Positions 8,323 through 18,681 are shown, counted from the first letter of the stretch. The stretch is DNA of 64,000 bases from Nocardia macrotermitis (GCF_009604405.1 NZ_WEGK01000009.1:124001-188000); one strand, 5' to 3'. The notes: generated from the sequence alone by a model not told the origin. Numbers and translations are program-made.

Positions 8323-8436
8323 CGCTCGCCGGAGATCGGATCATTGCGAGCACATCGCGAACTCCGTATCCCGCCGAGACCCGAATCACGCAGTCCGACA
8401 ACTCATCCCGAGCCACTCGGCGCGGCGATGATCGGT

Positions 8437-8793
8437 TCAGCTCTGGTCGGTCAGCAGGACATCCGAATCCCAACAGGTGTGCGTGCCGGTGTGGCAGGCC
8501 GCGCCCTCCTGGTCGACGATCAGCAGCAACGTGTCCCCGTCGCAGTCCAGCCGCACCTCGTGCACGTACTGGGTGTGCCCGGAGGTCTCGCCCTTGACCC
8601 AGTACTGCTGCCGCGAACGCGAGTAGTAGGTCGCCTTGCGGGTGGCGAGGGTGCGGGCCAGGGCCTCGTCGTCCATCCACGCCATCATCAGCACGTCACC
8701 GGTGCCGCGCTCCTGCGCGACCGCGGCGACCAGTCCGGCCTCGTTGCGTTTGAGGCGGGCGGCGATGGCGGGATCCAGACTCACGCCCTCCAC
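8437..8793 (-). CDS. hisI: Phosphoribosyl-AMP cyclohydrolase
   Basis: Third step of histidine synthesis: hydrolytic opening of the adenine ring of PR-AMP, using zinc. It has 118 residues, the stand-alone HisI length with no fused HisE. Landmarks are MMAWMDDEAL, TYYSRSRQQYWVKGETSG and CDGDTLLLIVDQEGAACHTG, with the metal-binding Asp and Cys residues in the last. It is the last his gene and starts 1 base after the hisF stop. HisE and HisG are not in the window. Confidence 0.96.
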   Translation of the reverse strand: MEGVSLDPAIAARLKRNEAGLVAAVAQERGTGDVLMMAWMDDEALARTLATRKATYYSRSRQQYWVKGETSGHTQYVHEVRLDCDGDTLLLIVDQEGAACHTGTHTCWDSDVLLTDQS

Positions 8794-8794
8794 G

Positions 8795-9568
8795 CTAGCG
8801 GACGGTGATCCCCTCGCCGCGCATGGCGTCCTTGACCTGTCCGATGGTCAGATCGCCGAAGTGGAACACGCTCGCGGCGAGCACCGCGTCCGCACCCGCC
8901 TGCACGGCCGGGGCGAAATCCTCCACCTTGCCCGCGCCTCCGCTGGCGATGACCGGCACCGAGACCGCCGCGCGCACCGCGCGCAACATCCGCAGATCGA
9001 AACCGGCCTTGGTGCCGTCGGCGTCCATCGAGTTCAGCAGGATCTCCCCGACGCCCAGTTCCGCGCCGCGCACCGCCCACTCGACCGCGTCGATACCGGT
9101 GCCGCGCTTACCGCCGTGCGTGGTGACCTCCCAGCCCGAGGGGGTCGGTTCGGTGCCTTCGGGCACGGTCCGGGCGTCCACGGACAGCACGATGCACTGC
9201 GAGCCGAACCGCTCGGACATCTGCCGCAGGATCTCCGGATTCGCGATGGCCGCGGTGTTCACCGACACCTTGTCCGCGCCCGCGCGCAGCAGCCGGTCCA
9301 CGTCGTCCACGGTGCGCACGCCGCCGCCGACGGTGAGCGGGATGAAGATCTGCTCGGCGGTGCGGGTGACCACGTCGATCATGGTGCCGCGATCGCCGGT
9401 GGAGGCGGTGACGTCCAGGAAGGTCAGCTCGTCCGCGCCCTGGGCGTCGTAGGTGGCGGCCAGTTCGACGGGATCGCCGGCGTCCCTGAGGTTTTCGAAG
9501 TTGACGCCCTTGACGACGCGTCCGGCGTCGACGTCCAGGCACGGGATCACGCGCACGGCCACTGTCAT
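8795..9568 (-). CDS. hisF: Imidazole glycerol phosphate synthase, cyclase subunit
   Basis: TIM-barrel cyclase that uses HisH-derived ammonia to turn PRFAR into imidazole glycerol phosphate and AICAR. It has 257 residues from the ATG of MTVAVRVIPCLDVDAGRVVK. The two catalytic aspartates are in IPCLDVD and LLNSMDADGTKAG, and the phosphate sites are GGGVR and ASGGAG. The upstream IMPase gene overlaps it by 4 bases (ATGA). The frame stays open well upstream on the same strand, but only the HisF part shows family similarity. Confidence 0.96.
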   Translation of the reverse strand: MTVAVRVIPCLDVDAGRVVKGVNFENLRDAGDPVELAATYDAQGADELTFLDVTASTGDRGTMIDVVTRTAEQIFIPLTVGGGVRTVDDVDRLLRAGADKVSVNTAAIANPEILRQMSERFGSQCIVLSVDARTVPEGTEPTPSGWEVTTHGGKRGTGIDAVEWAVRGAELGVGEILLNSMDADGTKAGFDLRMLRAVRAAVSVPVIASGGAGKVEDFAPAVQAGADAVLAASVFHFGDLTIGQVKDAMRGEGITVR

Positions 9569-10404
9569 CGGTTCGTCTCCCCTGCGGCCTCGTCGACCGC
9601 GGTATTGATCATCTCCAGCAATTCTTCGTGCACGCCGGGCGCGGCCGCGAGCACCGATCCCGAGGTGATGGTCCACGGCTCGCCGAGCAGGTCGGTCACC
9701 ACTCCCCCGGCCGCGCGCACCAGCGCGACTCCGGCGGCGTTGTCCCAGGGGTGATGGCCGAACACGACCGCGCCGCCCAGCACCCCGGATGCGGTGAAGG
9801 CCAGGTCGATTCCGGTGGAACCGTGCATGCGCACCCGCCCGGACAGCCGGCTCAGCGCACCCAGCAGATCGAAGCGGAACCGACCCGGGATGCGCCCGCG
9901 CGAATCCACGTTGAACGCGCCGAACCCGATCATCGCCTCGGCCAGGGTCCCGGATGCCAAGGGCGGCAACGGTTTCCCGTCCAGCAGCAGCGGACCGTCG
10001 ACCGCGGCGGCGTAGCGGCGGCCCAGCAGCGGCAGCCAGGTCAGCCCCAGCACCGGGATGCCGTCGTGCACCAGCGAGAGCAGGATGCCCGAAAGTGGGT
10101 GTCCCGCGGAGTAATTGAAGGTGCCGTCGATCGGATCCAGCACCCACGAGGTGCCCGAGTCGAGCGCGGGTCCGCCGAATTCCTCACCGTGCACGGCGAT
10201 TCCGGTGCGCTCGAGCAGCGCCTCGGACAGGGTTCGTTCGAGTTCCAGATCCAGGGCGGTGGCGAAATCGCCGCGCCCCTTCTCGACCGCGCTCGGCGCG
10301 CCGAGTCCCTCCACGAAACGTGGTGTGGCCGAATCCAATATCTCGCTCGCGATGGCGAGCAGCGCCTGGTTGTCCGATTGCGCGGTCATCTCCTCAGTGT
10401 CCAT
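9565..10404 (-). CDS. Inositol-monophosphatase-family phosphatase
   Basis: 279-residue metal-dependent phosphatase. Motifs are VHGEEF (metal ligand Glu), WVLDPIDGTFNY (the IMPase Asp-Pro-Ile-Asp-Gly-Thr box) and HPWDNAAGVALVRAAGG. It lies between hisA and hisF and overlaps both, in the position of mycobacterial impA (recalled). The position suggests either inositol-phosphate hydrolysis or a histidinol-phosphatase (HisN-like) role; sequence alone does not decide. A second Met (MTAQSDN, at 10389) sits directly after GAGGAG and is too close to it to be favoured. Confidence 0.88.
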   Translation of the reverse strand: MDTEEMTAQSDNQALLAIASEILDSATPRFVEGLGAPSAVEKGRGDFATALDLELERTLSEALLERTGIAVHGEEFGGPALDSGTSWVLDPIDGTFNYSAGHPLSGILLSLVHDGIPVLGLTWLPLLGRRYAAAVDGPLLLDGKPLPPLASGTLAEAMIGFGAFNVDSRGRIPGRFRFDLLGALSRLSGRVRMHGSTGIDLAFTASGVLGGAVVFGHHPWDNAAGVALVRAAGGVVTDLLGEPWTITSGSVLAAAPGVHEELLEMINTAVDEAAGETNR

Positions 10405-11200
10405 CGGGCGTGTGCGTGGGGCCTACGTGGTTACGCTCCGCTACCGCCTCCGGCCCTTGACCGCCCACGCCGAGCACCGCGTCCAGCGCCTCGGGCAAGC
10501 TGAATCGCCCGGCGTACAAGGCTTTTCCGACGATCGCGCCCTCGACGCCGTCGGGGACCAGGCCCGCGATGGCGCGCAGGTCATCCAGCGTGGACACACC
10601 GCCGGAGGCGACCACCGGGGCCTCGGTGGCCTGGCAGACCTCGCGCAGCAGATCCAGGTTCGGGCCGGTCAGGGTGCCGTCCTTGGTGACGTCGGTGACG
10701 ACGTAGCGCGAGCAACCATCCCGTTCGAGCCGTTCGAGGACCTCCCACAGATCGCCGCCGTCGCTGACCCAGCCGCGCCCGCGCAACCGGTATTCGCCCT
10801 CGGTCAGTCGCACGTCCAGGCCGACCGCGATCCGGTCGCCGTATTCGCCGATCGCGCGGGCGGCCCAGGTCGGATTCTCCAGGGCGGCGGTGCCCAGGTT
10901 AACCCGGGCGCACCCGGTGGCCAGCACCGCCTGCAGCGAGTCGTCGTCGCGGATGCCGCCGGAGAGTTCGACCTTCACATCGAGTTCGCCGACCACCTCG
11001 GCGATCAGGTCGCGGTTGGAGCCGCGCCCGAAGGCCGCGTCCAGGTCGACCAGATGGACCCATTCGGCGCCGGCCTGCTGCCAAGCCAGGGCCGCCTCAC
11101 GCGGTGATCCGTAACTCGTCTCGCTGCCCGCCTCCCCCTGGACCAGGCGAACAGCCTCACCATTGGCGACATCGACGGCGGGAAGCAGCACAAGATTCAC
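10394..11200 (-). CDS. priA: HisA/PriA phosphoribosyl isomerase A
   Basis: Isomerises ProFAR in histidine synthesis and, in actinobacteria without trpF, also phosphoribosylanthranilate in tryptophan synthesis. It has 268 residues. Landmarks are LLPAVDVANGEAVRLVQGEA (catalytic Asp), VHLVDLDAAFGRGSN, ELSGGIRDD, VVTDVTKDGTLTGPN (second catalytic Asp) and VVASGGVS. The last 25 residues after the barrel (from about GVGGQGPEA) are an unusual tail that overlaps the next gene. No trpF is seen in the window, which fits the dual role. The GTG start has a TAGGCT -10 box 6 bases upstream, so an own promoter is likely. Confidence 0.95.
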   Translation of the reverse strand: MNLVLLPAVDVANGEAVRLVQGEAGSETSYGSPREAALAWQQAGAEWVHLVDLDAAFGRGSNRDLIAEVVGELDVKVELSGGIRDDDSLQAVLATGCARVNLGTAALENPTWAARAIGEYGDRIAVGLDVRLTEGEYRLRGRGWVSDGGDLWEVLERLERDGCSRYVVTDVTKDGTLTGPNLDLLREVCQATEAPVVASGGVSTLDDLRAIAGLVPDGVEGAIVGKALYAGRFSLPEALDAVLGVGGQGPEAVAERNHVGPTHTPDGH

Positions 11201-11206
11201 GGCAGT

Positions 11207-11212
11207 AGCCTA
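11207..11212 (-). promoter_or_regulatory. -10 box TAGGCT for leaderless hisA/priA
   Basis: TAGGCT on the minus strand, 6 bases before the GTG at 11200. It suggests that hisA-impA-hisF-hisI can be transcribed apart from hisDCBH. Confidence 0.5.
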
Positions 11213-11330
11213 CTGGGCAACCGTACTGCTTCCGGCTCCGGGCCGGACCCGCCGCAGGCCCGAGGCCCGGAACGGACTCCGAACAGCGGCCGGGAACGGC
11301 CCGCGCGACGCCGGAGCACTCGCGAGCGCG

Positions 11331-11453
11331 CTAACTGGACCCGGCCGCCGCGGACCCCGCCGCCGAACCGCTCAGCAGCGGAATCCCCGCCGAGCCGGTG
11401 TTGATGTAGCCCAACCACATCGGCAGATCGAATGCCGTACCCAGGACGTTCAC
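11331..11453 (-). CDS. 40-residue small hydrophobic protein between hisH and hisA
   Basis: GTG start at 11453 with AAAGGGG 8 bases upstream, giving VNVLGTAFDLPMWLGYINTG followed by a Ser/Gly/Ala-rich end. The strong ribosome binding site and the non-random composition argue for a real gene. The frame also extends upstream to 11588, but that part is Arg-rich and unconvincing. The function is unknown and I recognise no family. It sits on the his strand in a gap of about 400 bp, so it may be co-transcribed or have its own unit. Confidence 0.55.
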   Translation of the reverse strand: MNVLGTAFDLPMWLGYINTGSAGIPLLSGSAAGSAAAGSS

Positions 11454-11604
11454 GACAGCAGCCCCTTTCGTCACATGGTCCCGACCGCCCCTCGACCATA
11501 GCCCGAGTCGAGGGGCGAACCTACGACCTGCGCGATGAGCGTCGGCGGGGACTCCGGCGTATCGAGGCGTCCCGGACCGCGCCGACAAACGCCCTGGTCG
11601 GTTG

Positions 11605-12237
11605 CTACAGCGAGTTCACCCAGTTGCGCAGGAGCTGCGCGCCCGCGTCGCCGGACTTCTCCGGGTGGAACTGGGTCGCGCTGAGCGGGCCGTTCTCGAC
11701 CGCGGCCAGGAACGGCACGCCGTGTTCGGCCCAGGTGAGTTTCGCCGGGGGGATCGCCGTGTCCTCGTCGCTCCAGGCCCATTTCTGGGCGGCGTAGGAA
11801 TGCACGAAGTAGAAGCGGGTCTGCTCGTCCATCCCCGCGAACAGCACGCTGTCCGCGGGGGTACGCACGGTGTTCCAGCCCATGTGCGGCAGCACCGGCG
11901 CGGACAGGCGCTCGACCGTGCCTGGCCATTCGGCGCAGCCGTCGGTCTCCACGCCGAATTCGACGCCACGTTCGAACAGGATCTGCATGCCGACGCAGAT
12001 GCCCAGCACCGGTCGGCCGCCCGCGAGACGTTTGCCGATGATGCGTTCACCGCGCACCGCGCGCAATCCGGCCATGCAGGCGCCGAAGGCGCCGACCCCG
12101 GGGACCACCAAACCATCTGCGGCCAAAGCGATTTCGGGGTCGGCCGTGACGGTGACGTCGGCGCCGGCCCGGATCAGGGCGCGGTGGGCCGAATGCAGAT
12201 TGCCGGAGCCGTAGTCCAGCAGCGCAACGGATTTCAC
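11605..12237 (-). CDS. hisH: Imidazole glycerol phosphate synthase, glutaminase subunit
   Basis: Class I glutamine amidotransferase supplying ammonia to HisF. It has 210 residues. The nucleophile is C81 in VLGICVGMQ, and the His/Glu pair is H191 and E193 in ATQFHPEKSG. The oxyanion-strand region is VVPGVGAFG. The start is a GTG whose GTGA overlaps the hisB stop, so translation is coupled. Confidence 0.97.
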   Translation of the reverse strand: MKSVALLDYGSGNLHSAHRALIRAGADVTVTADPEIALAADGLVVPGVGAFGACMAGLRAVRGERIIGKRLAGGRPVLGICVGMQILFERGVEFGVETDGCAEWPGTVERLSAPVLPHMGWNTVRTPADSVLFAGMDEQTRFYFVHSYAAQKWAWSDEDTAIPPAKLTWAEHGVPFLAAVENGPLSATQFHPEKSGDAGAQLLRNWVNSL

Positions 12238-12929
12238 AGCGCCCCCTTCGTCGAGGGCACGCCGCTGACCCGCTCGTCGAACTCCACCGCGGCGCGCAAT
12301 GCCCGTGCCACGGCCTTGAATTCGGCCTCGGTGACGTGATGTTGGTCCCGCCCGTACAGCACCCGCACGTGCAGCGCGATGCGGGCGTTGAGGGCGATGG
12401 ATTCGAACACGTGACGATTCAGCACCGTGGAATAGGGCGCCCCGGGACGCGGACCCGAACTCGCGACCGGCGCACCGGGAATCACGGTGTGCAGCAGGTG
12501 ATCCGGCTCGCCGGTGTGCACGCAGTAGGGCCGCCCGGACACGTCCACCACCGCATGGGCCAGCGTCTCGTCCATCGGGATGAAGGCGTCGCCGAAGCGG
12601 CGGATGCCCTTCTTGTCGCCGAGGGCCTGGCCGAGCGCCTGCCCGAGCACGATCGCGGTGTCCTCGACGGTGTGATGCGCCTCGATCGCGATATCGCCCT
12701 CCGAGCGCACGCTCAGATCGAAACTGGCGTGTGCGCCCAGGGCGGTCAGCATGTGGTCGTAGAACGGGACGCCCGTGGAGATCTCGGTGCGACCGGTGCC
12801 GTCGAGATCCAGCTCGACGACGATGCTGGACTCCTTGGTGGTGCGCTCCACCCGCGCGATTCGGTGCATACTCGCTCTCGACTCGGGATTCGTGTCGGCC
12901 GGTGTGACCGCGGCCGGATCGGTGCTCAC
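12234..12929 (-). CDS. hisB: Imidazoleglycerol-phosphate dehydratase
   Basis: Manganese enzyme converting IGP to imidazole acetol phosphate. It is 231 residues and monofunctional, with no phosphatase domain. Metal motifs are EAHHTVEDT in the first repeat and YGRDQHHVTEAEFKA in the second. The conserved core begins at RIARVERTTKESSI, so about 22 N-terminal residues are extra. Between EPDHLLHTVIP and YSTVLNRHVFES there is a GAPVASSGPRPGAP stretch longer than I recall in M. tuberculosis HisB. The start is a GTG overlapping the hisC stop (GTGA). Confidence 0.96.
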   Translation of the reverse strand: MSTDPAAVTPADTNPESRASMHRIARVERTTKESSIVVELDLDGTGRTEISTGVPFYDHMLTALGAHASFDLSVRSEGDIAIEAHHTVEDTAIVLGQALGQALGDKKGIRRFGDAFIPMDETLAHAVVDVSGRPYCVHTGEPDHLLHTVIPGAPVASSGPRPGAPYSTVLNRHVFESIALNARIALHVRVLYGRDQHHVTEAEFKAVARALRAAVEFDERVSGVPSTKGAL

Positions 12930-14059
12930 GGGATCACCCGCTCGGTGTCCGCCAGAAGTGCGCTGACGCGCAGAAATTCGTCGTTCTCGGCGGTGAGACC
13001 GATGGTGACGCGCAGATGTGCGGGGATACCGACGTCGCGGATCAGCACGCCCTCGTCCAGATACCGCTGCCAGGCGCGCGGTGCGTCGGCGAAGGGACCG
13101 AACAGCAGGAAGTTGGCGTCACTCGGTGCGACCCGGAAACCCATCTCCCCCAACGCCTTCGCGACCCGATCGCGCTGCACCGCCAGTTCCGCGACGCTGG
13201 CCAGGGTCTCGTCGGCGTGCCGCAGCGCCGCCCGCGCCGCGGCCTGGGTGACCACCGACAGGTGATACGGCAAGCGCACCAACAACATCGCGTCGATCAC
13301 CGCGGGCGCGGCGGCCATATATCCCAGACGGCCACCGGCGAAGGCGAACGCCTTGGACATCGTCCGGCTGACCACCAGCTTGGCCGGGAACCGATCGATC
13401 AGCTCGATCGCGCTGGGCGCACCGGAGAATTCGGCGTACGCCTCGTCGACCACGACGATGCCCGGCGCGGCCTCGAGGATCCGGATCAGGTCCGGCTGAG
13501 TGATGCTGTGCCCGGTCGGATTGTTCGGGCTCGTCACGAACACCACGTCGGGGCGGCGTTCGGCGATGTGCGCGAGGGCGTAGTCGATGTCGAGGGTGAA
13601 ATCGGCATCACGTTTGGCCGCAACCCATTCGGTGTCGATGCCCTCGGAGATGATCGGGTGCATCGAATACGACGGGACGAAACCCATTGCGCTGCGGCCG
13701 GATCCGCCGAACGCCTGCAACAGCTGTTGCAGGATCTCGTTGGATCCGTTGGCGGCCCACACATTCGACACGTCCAGCGCGACGCCGGTCTGGCGGGTCA
13801 GATAGGCGGCCAGGTCGGTGCGCAGGGCGACCGCGTCGCGGTCCGGGTAGCGGTGCAGATCCGCGGCCGCGGCCCGGATGGATTCGGCGACGTCGTCGAC
13901 CAGCGCCCGGCTCGGCGGATGCGGATTCTCGTTGGTGTTCAGCTGCACCGGAACGGTCAATTGCGGTGCGCCGTAAGGGGATTTGCCGCGCAGGTTCTCC
14001 CGCAGCGGCAGATCGTCCAGGGAGATCGAGGCACCCGGGATATTCGCCACACTCGTCAC
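12926..14059 (-). CDS. hisC: Histidinol-phosphate aminotransferase
   Basis: PLP fold-type I aminotransferase making histidinol phosphate. It has 377 residues from the GTG at 14059 that overlaps the hisD stop (GTGA). The PLP lysine is K236 in SRTMSKAFAFAGGRLGY. The asparagine and aspartate that hold PLP are in TSPNNPTG and VVVDEAYAEF. The frame remains open far upstream within hisD, but similarity begins at IPGASISLDDLPLRENLRGK. Confidence 0.96.
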   Translation of the reverse strand: MTSVANIPGASISLDDLPLRENLRGKSPYGAPQLTVPVQLNTNENPHPPSRALVDDVAESIRAAAADLHRYPDRDAVALRTDLAAYLTRQTGVALDVSNVWAANGSNEILQQLLQAFGGSGRSAMGFVPSYSMHPIISEGIDTEWVAAKRDADFTLDIDYALAHIAERRPDVVFVTSPNNPTGHSITQPDLIRILEAAPGIVVVDEAYAEFSGAPSAIELIDRFPAKLVVSRTMSKAFAFAGGRLGYMAAAPAVIDAMLLVRLPYHLSVVTQAAARAALRHADETLASVAELAVQRDRVAKALGEMGFRVAPSDANFLLFGPFADAPRAWQRYLDEGVLIRDVGIPAHLRVTIGLTAENDEFLRVSALLADTERVIP

Positions 14060-15393
14060 GACAGCGCCTCGAATCGCGCCTGCACGGCCTGGCCGTGGGC
14101 GGGCAGATCCTCGGCCTTGGACAGCGCGACCACATGTCCCGCAACGTCTTTCAGCGCGGCCTCGGTGTACTCCACGACGTGGATGCCGCGCAGGAAGGTC
14201 TGCACGCTCAACCCCGAGGAGTGCCGGGCGCACCCGGCGGTCGGCAGCACGTGATTGGATCCGGCGCAGTAGTCGCCCAGGCTCACCGGGGACCACGCGC
14301 CGACGAAAATCGCTCCGGCACTGCGGACCCGGGCCGCGACCGCGGACGCGTCGGCGGTCTGGATCTCCAGGTGTTCGGCGGCGTAGGCGTCGACCACGCG
14401 CAGACCCTGATCGATGGTGTCCACCAGGACGATGCCGGATTGCTTGCCGGACAACGCCTCTGCCACCCGGTGGTGGTGTTTGACGACCTCGAGCTGCGCG
14501 TTCACCGCGGTCTCGACCGCGTCGGCGAGCGCGGCGCTGTCGGTGACCAGCACGCTGGCGGCCAGCACGTCGTGTTCGGCCTGGCTGATCAGGTCGGCGG
14601 CGACGTGGATCGGGTCGGCAGTGGCGTCGGCCAGGATCGCGATCTCGGTGGGTCCGGCCTCGGCGTCGATGCCGACCAGGCCGCGGCACAGGCGTTTGGC
14701 GGCGGTCACGAAGATATTGCCGGGGCCGGTGATCATGTCGACCGGTTCGAGTGCGGATCCGGTGGTGTCGGTGCCGCCGTAGGTCAGCAGGGCCACGGCC
14801 TGTGCGCCGCCGACGGCCCAAACCTCCTCGACGCCGAGCAGTTTCGCCGCGGCCAGAATGGTCGGGTGCGGCAGGCCGCCGAACTGGGCCTGCGGCGGGG
14901 AGGATACGACCAGTGAGCCGACCCCGGCGGCCTGGGCGGGCACCACGTTCATCACGACGCTGGACGGGTAGACCGCGTTACCGCCGGGCACGTACAGCCC
15001 GACCCGCTCCACCGGAACCCAACGCTCGGTGACGGTCCCGCCGGGCACCACCTCGGTGGTGGTGTCGGTGCGGCGCTGATCGGCGTGCACCTTGCGGGTC
15101 CGCTCGATGGCGATCTCCAGCGCGGTGCGCACGGCCGGGTCCAGCTCGTCCAGCGCCCGGTCCAGCTCCTGGGCGGGCACCCGGATCGAGGCCGGGACCA
15201 CGCCGTCGAACTTCTCGCTGAACTCCTGTGCCGCCTCGACACCCCGATCGCGAATCGCCTCCACGACCGGTCGCACATGATGCAGCACCGAGTCGACGTC
15301 GACTCCCCCACGCGGCAGCGCGGTGCGCAGCTCGGCGGCGGTGGGAGTACGACCGCGCAGATCGACGCGGGCGAGCTCGATGCGGGATGTCAT
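14056..15393 (-). CDS. hisD: Histidinol dehydrogenase
   Basis: Zinc- and NAD-dependent four-electron oxidation of histidinol to histidine. It has 445 residues from the ATG of MTSRIELARVDLRGR, with AAGGATT about 10 bases upstream. Landmarks are VGLYVPGGNAVYPSSVVMN, MITGPGNIFVTAAKR, DAEAGPTEIAILAD, ISQAEHD (zinc and catalytic region) and GSNHVLPTAGCARHSSGLSV. It is the first gene of the his cluster and divergent from the PPOX gene; 15394-15575 must hold the his promoter, although no clear -35/-10 pair stands out. Confidence 0.97.
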   Translation of the reverse strand: MTSRIELARVDLRGRTPTAAELRTALPRGGVDVDSVLHHVRPVVEAIRDRGVEAAQEFSEKFDGVVPASIRVPAQELDRALDELDPAVRTALEIAIERTRKVHADQRRTDTTTEVVPGGTVTERWVPVERVGLYVPGGNAVYPSSVVMNVVPAQAAGVGSLVVSSPPQAQFGGLPHPTILAAAKLLGVEEVWAVGGAQAVALLTYGGTDTTGSALEPVDMITGPGNIFVTAAKRLCRGLVGIDAEAGPTEIAILADATADPIHVAADLISQAEHDVLAASVLVTDSAALADAVETAVNAQLEVVKHHHRVAEALSGKQSGIVLVDTIDQGLRVVDAYAAEHLEIQTADASAVAARVRSAGAIFVGAWSPVSLGDYCAGSNHVLPTAGCARHSSGLSVQTFLRGIHVVEYTEAALKDVAGHVVALSKAEDLPAHGQAVQARFEALS

Positions 15394-15575
15394 AGCGGTG
15401 TGGAATCCTTGTCTGTGCTGGTCATCACACCCGAGGCAGGATGGCCCCGGACCACATACCAGACTATCGGGTCCGCGTCGCGCGCCATCCGCCGCCCGAC
15501 CGGCCGGGCATACCGCAGCGCGCCGCGTGGTTCGATCCGGACGTACACCACACACCGACGACGGAAAGAGGGACG

Positions 15576-15977
15576 ATGGTCGAGATCCCCGCCAAGGCCC
15601 GTGACCTGCTCGAGCGCCCCATCTTCGCGAGCCTGGGCACCACCCGCCCCGACGGCGCGCCGCAGGTCAACCCGATGTGGTTCGTCTGGGACGGCGAATA
15701 CATCTGGTTCACGCACACCAACGCCCGGCAGAAGTTCCGGAACCTCGCCGCCGAACCGCGCGTCTCGATCTCGATCTTCGATCCGGACAAGCCGTATCGC
15801 TACATCGAGGTCCGCGGCGTGGTCGACCACGTCGAACCGGATCCGGAGGGCTCGCTGTACAGCAGCCTGTCGCAGCGCTACGGCGGCGGGCCGATCGTGC
15901 CGCCCGACGCGAAGGATCGCGTGAAGCTGGCGATCCGGCCGACGCACGTGTCGGGGTACGCGGTCACGCGGGACTGA
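15576..15977 (+). CDS. PPOX-class split-barrel F420/FMN-dependent protein
   Basis: 133-residue split beta-barrel protein of the TIGR03618 / Rv1155-like group. Characteristic segments are FASLGTTRPDGAPQVNPMWF, NARQKFRNLAAEPRVSISI and YIEVRGVVDHVEPD. Relatives bind F420 or FMN and reduce unknown substrates. The ATG at 15576 has AAAGAGGG 4-10 bases upstream. It is divergent from hisD and convergent with the DinB-fold gene, with a hairpin between them. Confidence 0.87.
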   Translation: MVEIPAKARDLLERPIFASLGTTRPDGAPQVNPMWFVWDGEYIWFTHTNARQKFRNLAAEPRVSISIFDPDKPYRYIEVRGVVDHVEPDPEGSLYSSLSQRYGGGPIVPPDAKDRVKLAIRPTHVSGYAVTRD

Positions 15978-15982
15978 GCGTT

Positions 15983-16014
15983 CGCCGGGCCGCCGCACGC
16001 ACGGCGTCCCGGCG
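15983..16014. terminator. Bidirectional hairpin between convergent genes
   Basis: CGCCGGG-c-CGCCG and CGGCG-t-CCCGGCG pair as a 12-bp stem with one mismatch and a cacgca loop. It lies 5 bases after the PPOX stop and in front of the convergent DinB-fold gene stop at 16105. Confidence 0.7.
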
Positions 16015-16104
16015 CGGTCTCCGTATCTCGGGAGTGAATCGGATTCGGGCGCAATGATTCTCGCGATGCGTCGGCCGATGCCGGTACGCCGTGACGGCGC
16101 GCGT

Positions 16105-16707
16105 TCACCCGTGACGCAGGCGCAGGATCGGCACTCCGTCACCGGTCAGCTCGTCCAAGGCGACGGTGCGTCCCACCATCGCCAGGGCCAGTGCCTCGCC
16201 CGGGCCACTCACCTCGGGGCCGACGCCGCGCGACCACTCCACGTCGGTCGCGATGAAGCGCAGGCCGCTGGTGTATCGGCCGGGGCGGGCGAAGGGGTCC
16301 GGGTGGGCCAGCACCGCGCGCAGGCGTTCGGGGGGCACGGTGCGGGGGTGTCCGAGGGGGCGGCGAATGTCCTGCTGGTGCACGAACATGTCGGCCAGGC
16401 CGATCTTGGGGACCAGCCGCGTGATGTGCTCGCCGTTGTGCTCGAACCTGTCCAGCAGCTCCGCGACGGACAGGGGTTTGGCGCGGTCCACCAGCGCGTT
16501 GTTCACCCCGTCCGGGGAGAACCCGCAGCGCACCCCCACCATCATGTAGTCCGACAGAGTGGTCGCGTCGTACAGCAGATGCCCCACCACATCGCGCACC
16601 CGCCACCCCGCGCACAGCGACGGCGACTCCCACTCCTGCTCGCTCAGCGAATGCAGCAGCGCGGCCAGTTCGGCGCGCTCCTCTCTGAGCATCTGCCGTA
16701 TATCCAC
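16105..16707 (-). CDS. Maleylpyruvate-isomerase-family (mycothiol-dependent, DinB-fold) protein
   Basis: 200-residue DinB four-helix protein. The N-terminal part has SPSLCAGWRVRDVVGHLLYD with H43 as a conserved metal ligand, followed by the second histidine region FEHNGEHITRL and then MFVHQQDIRRPLG. Members are annotated as mycothiol-dependent metalloenzymes or TIGR03083 proteins; the substrate is unknown. The GTG start lies 6 bases after a TAGCCT -10 box, so it is probably leaderless. Confidence 0.85.
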   Translation of the reverse strand: MDIRQMLREERAELAALLHSLSEQEWESPSLCAGWRVRDVVGHLLYDATTLSDYMMVGVRCGFSPDGVNNALVDRAKPLSVAELLDRFEHNGEHITRLVPKIGLADMFVHQQDIRRPLGHPRTVPPERLRAVLAHPDPFARPGRYTSGLRFIATDVEWSRGVGPEVSGPGEALALAMVGRTVALDELTGDGVPILRLRHG

Positions 16708-16713
16708 AGTGGA

Positions 16714-16719
16714 AGGCTA
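16714..16719 (-). promoter_or_regulatory. -10 box TAGCCT, leaderless start
   Basis: TAGCCT on the minus strand, 6 bases before the GTG at 16707. Confidence 0.5.
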
Positions 16720-16798
16720 ACCGGCACAACGAGTACGGCAAACCCTAGGGTGCACGATTGCGCCATTGGGCGTATTCGTGACAGGGCCTGGAAAAAGC

Positions 16799-18427
<1,629 letters not shown>

Positions 18428-18669
18428 GCTCGTTCCCGCACGAGTGTAGCGGGCCGCGCGGACGACGCCGACGCCGGAGCGTGATCCGACGGAAATATGT
18501 GGAGCCGCTGTGCGATGCGCACGAGATCACCGCGTTGCCGGAGCGAGATCATCGGTGGCTCAACTCACCTAGCGCAGGTCCTCGCACCGCGTACGGCCAC
18601 GATCACCCGGCTCGCGAACCACTAGGCAGTGTCGTGGATCACATATATCCGCACCCGATCCGCACCCGC

Positions 18670-18675
18670 TAGGAT
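18670..18675 (+). promoter_or_regulatory. -10 box TAGGAT, leaderless start
   Basis: TAGGAT followed by 6 bases and then the ATG at 18682. Confidence 0.5.
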
Positions 18676-18681
18676 TCGCCC

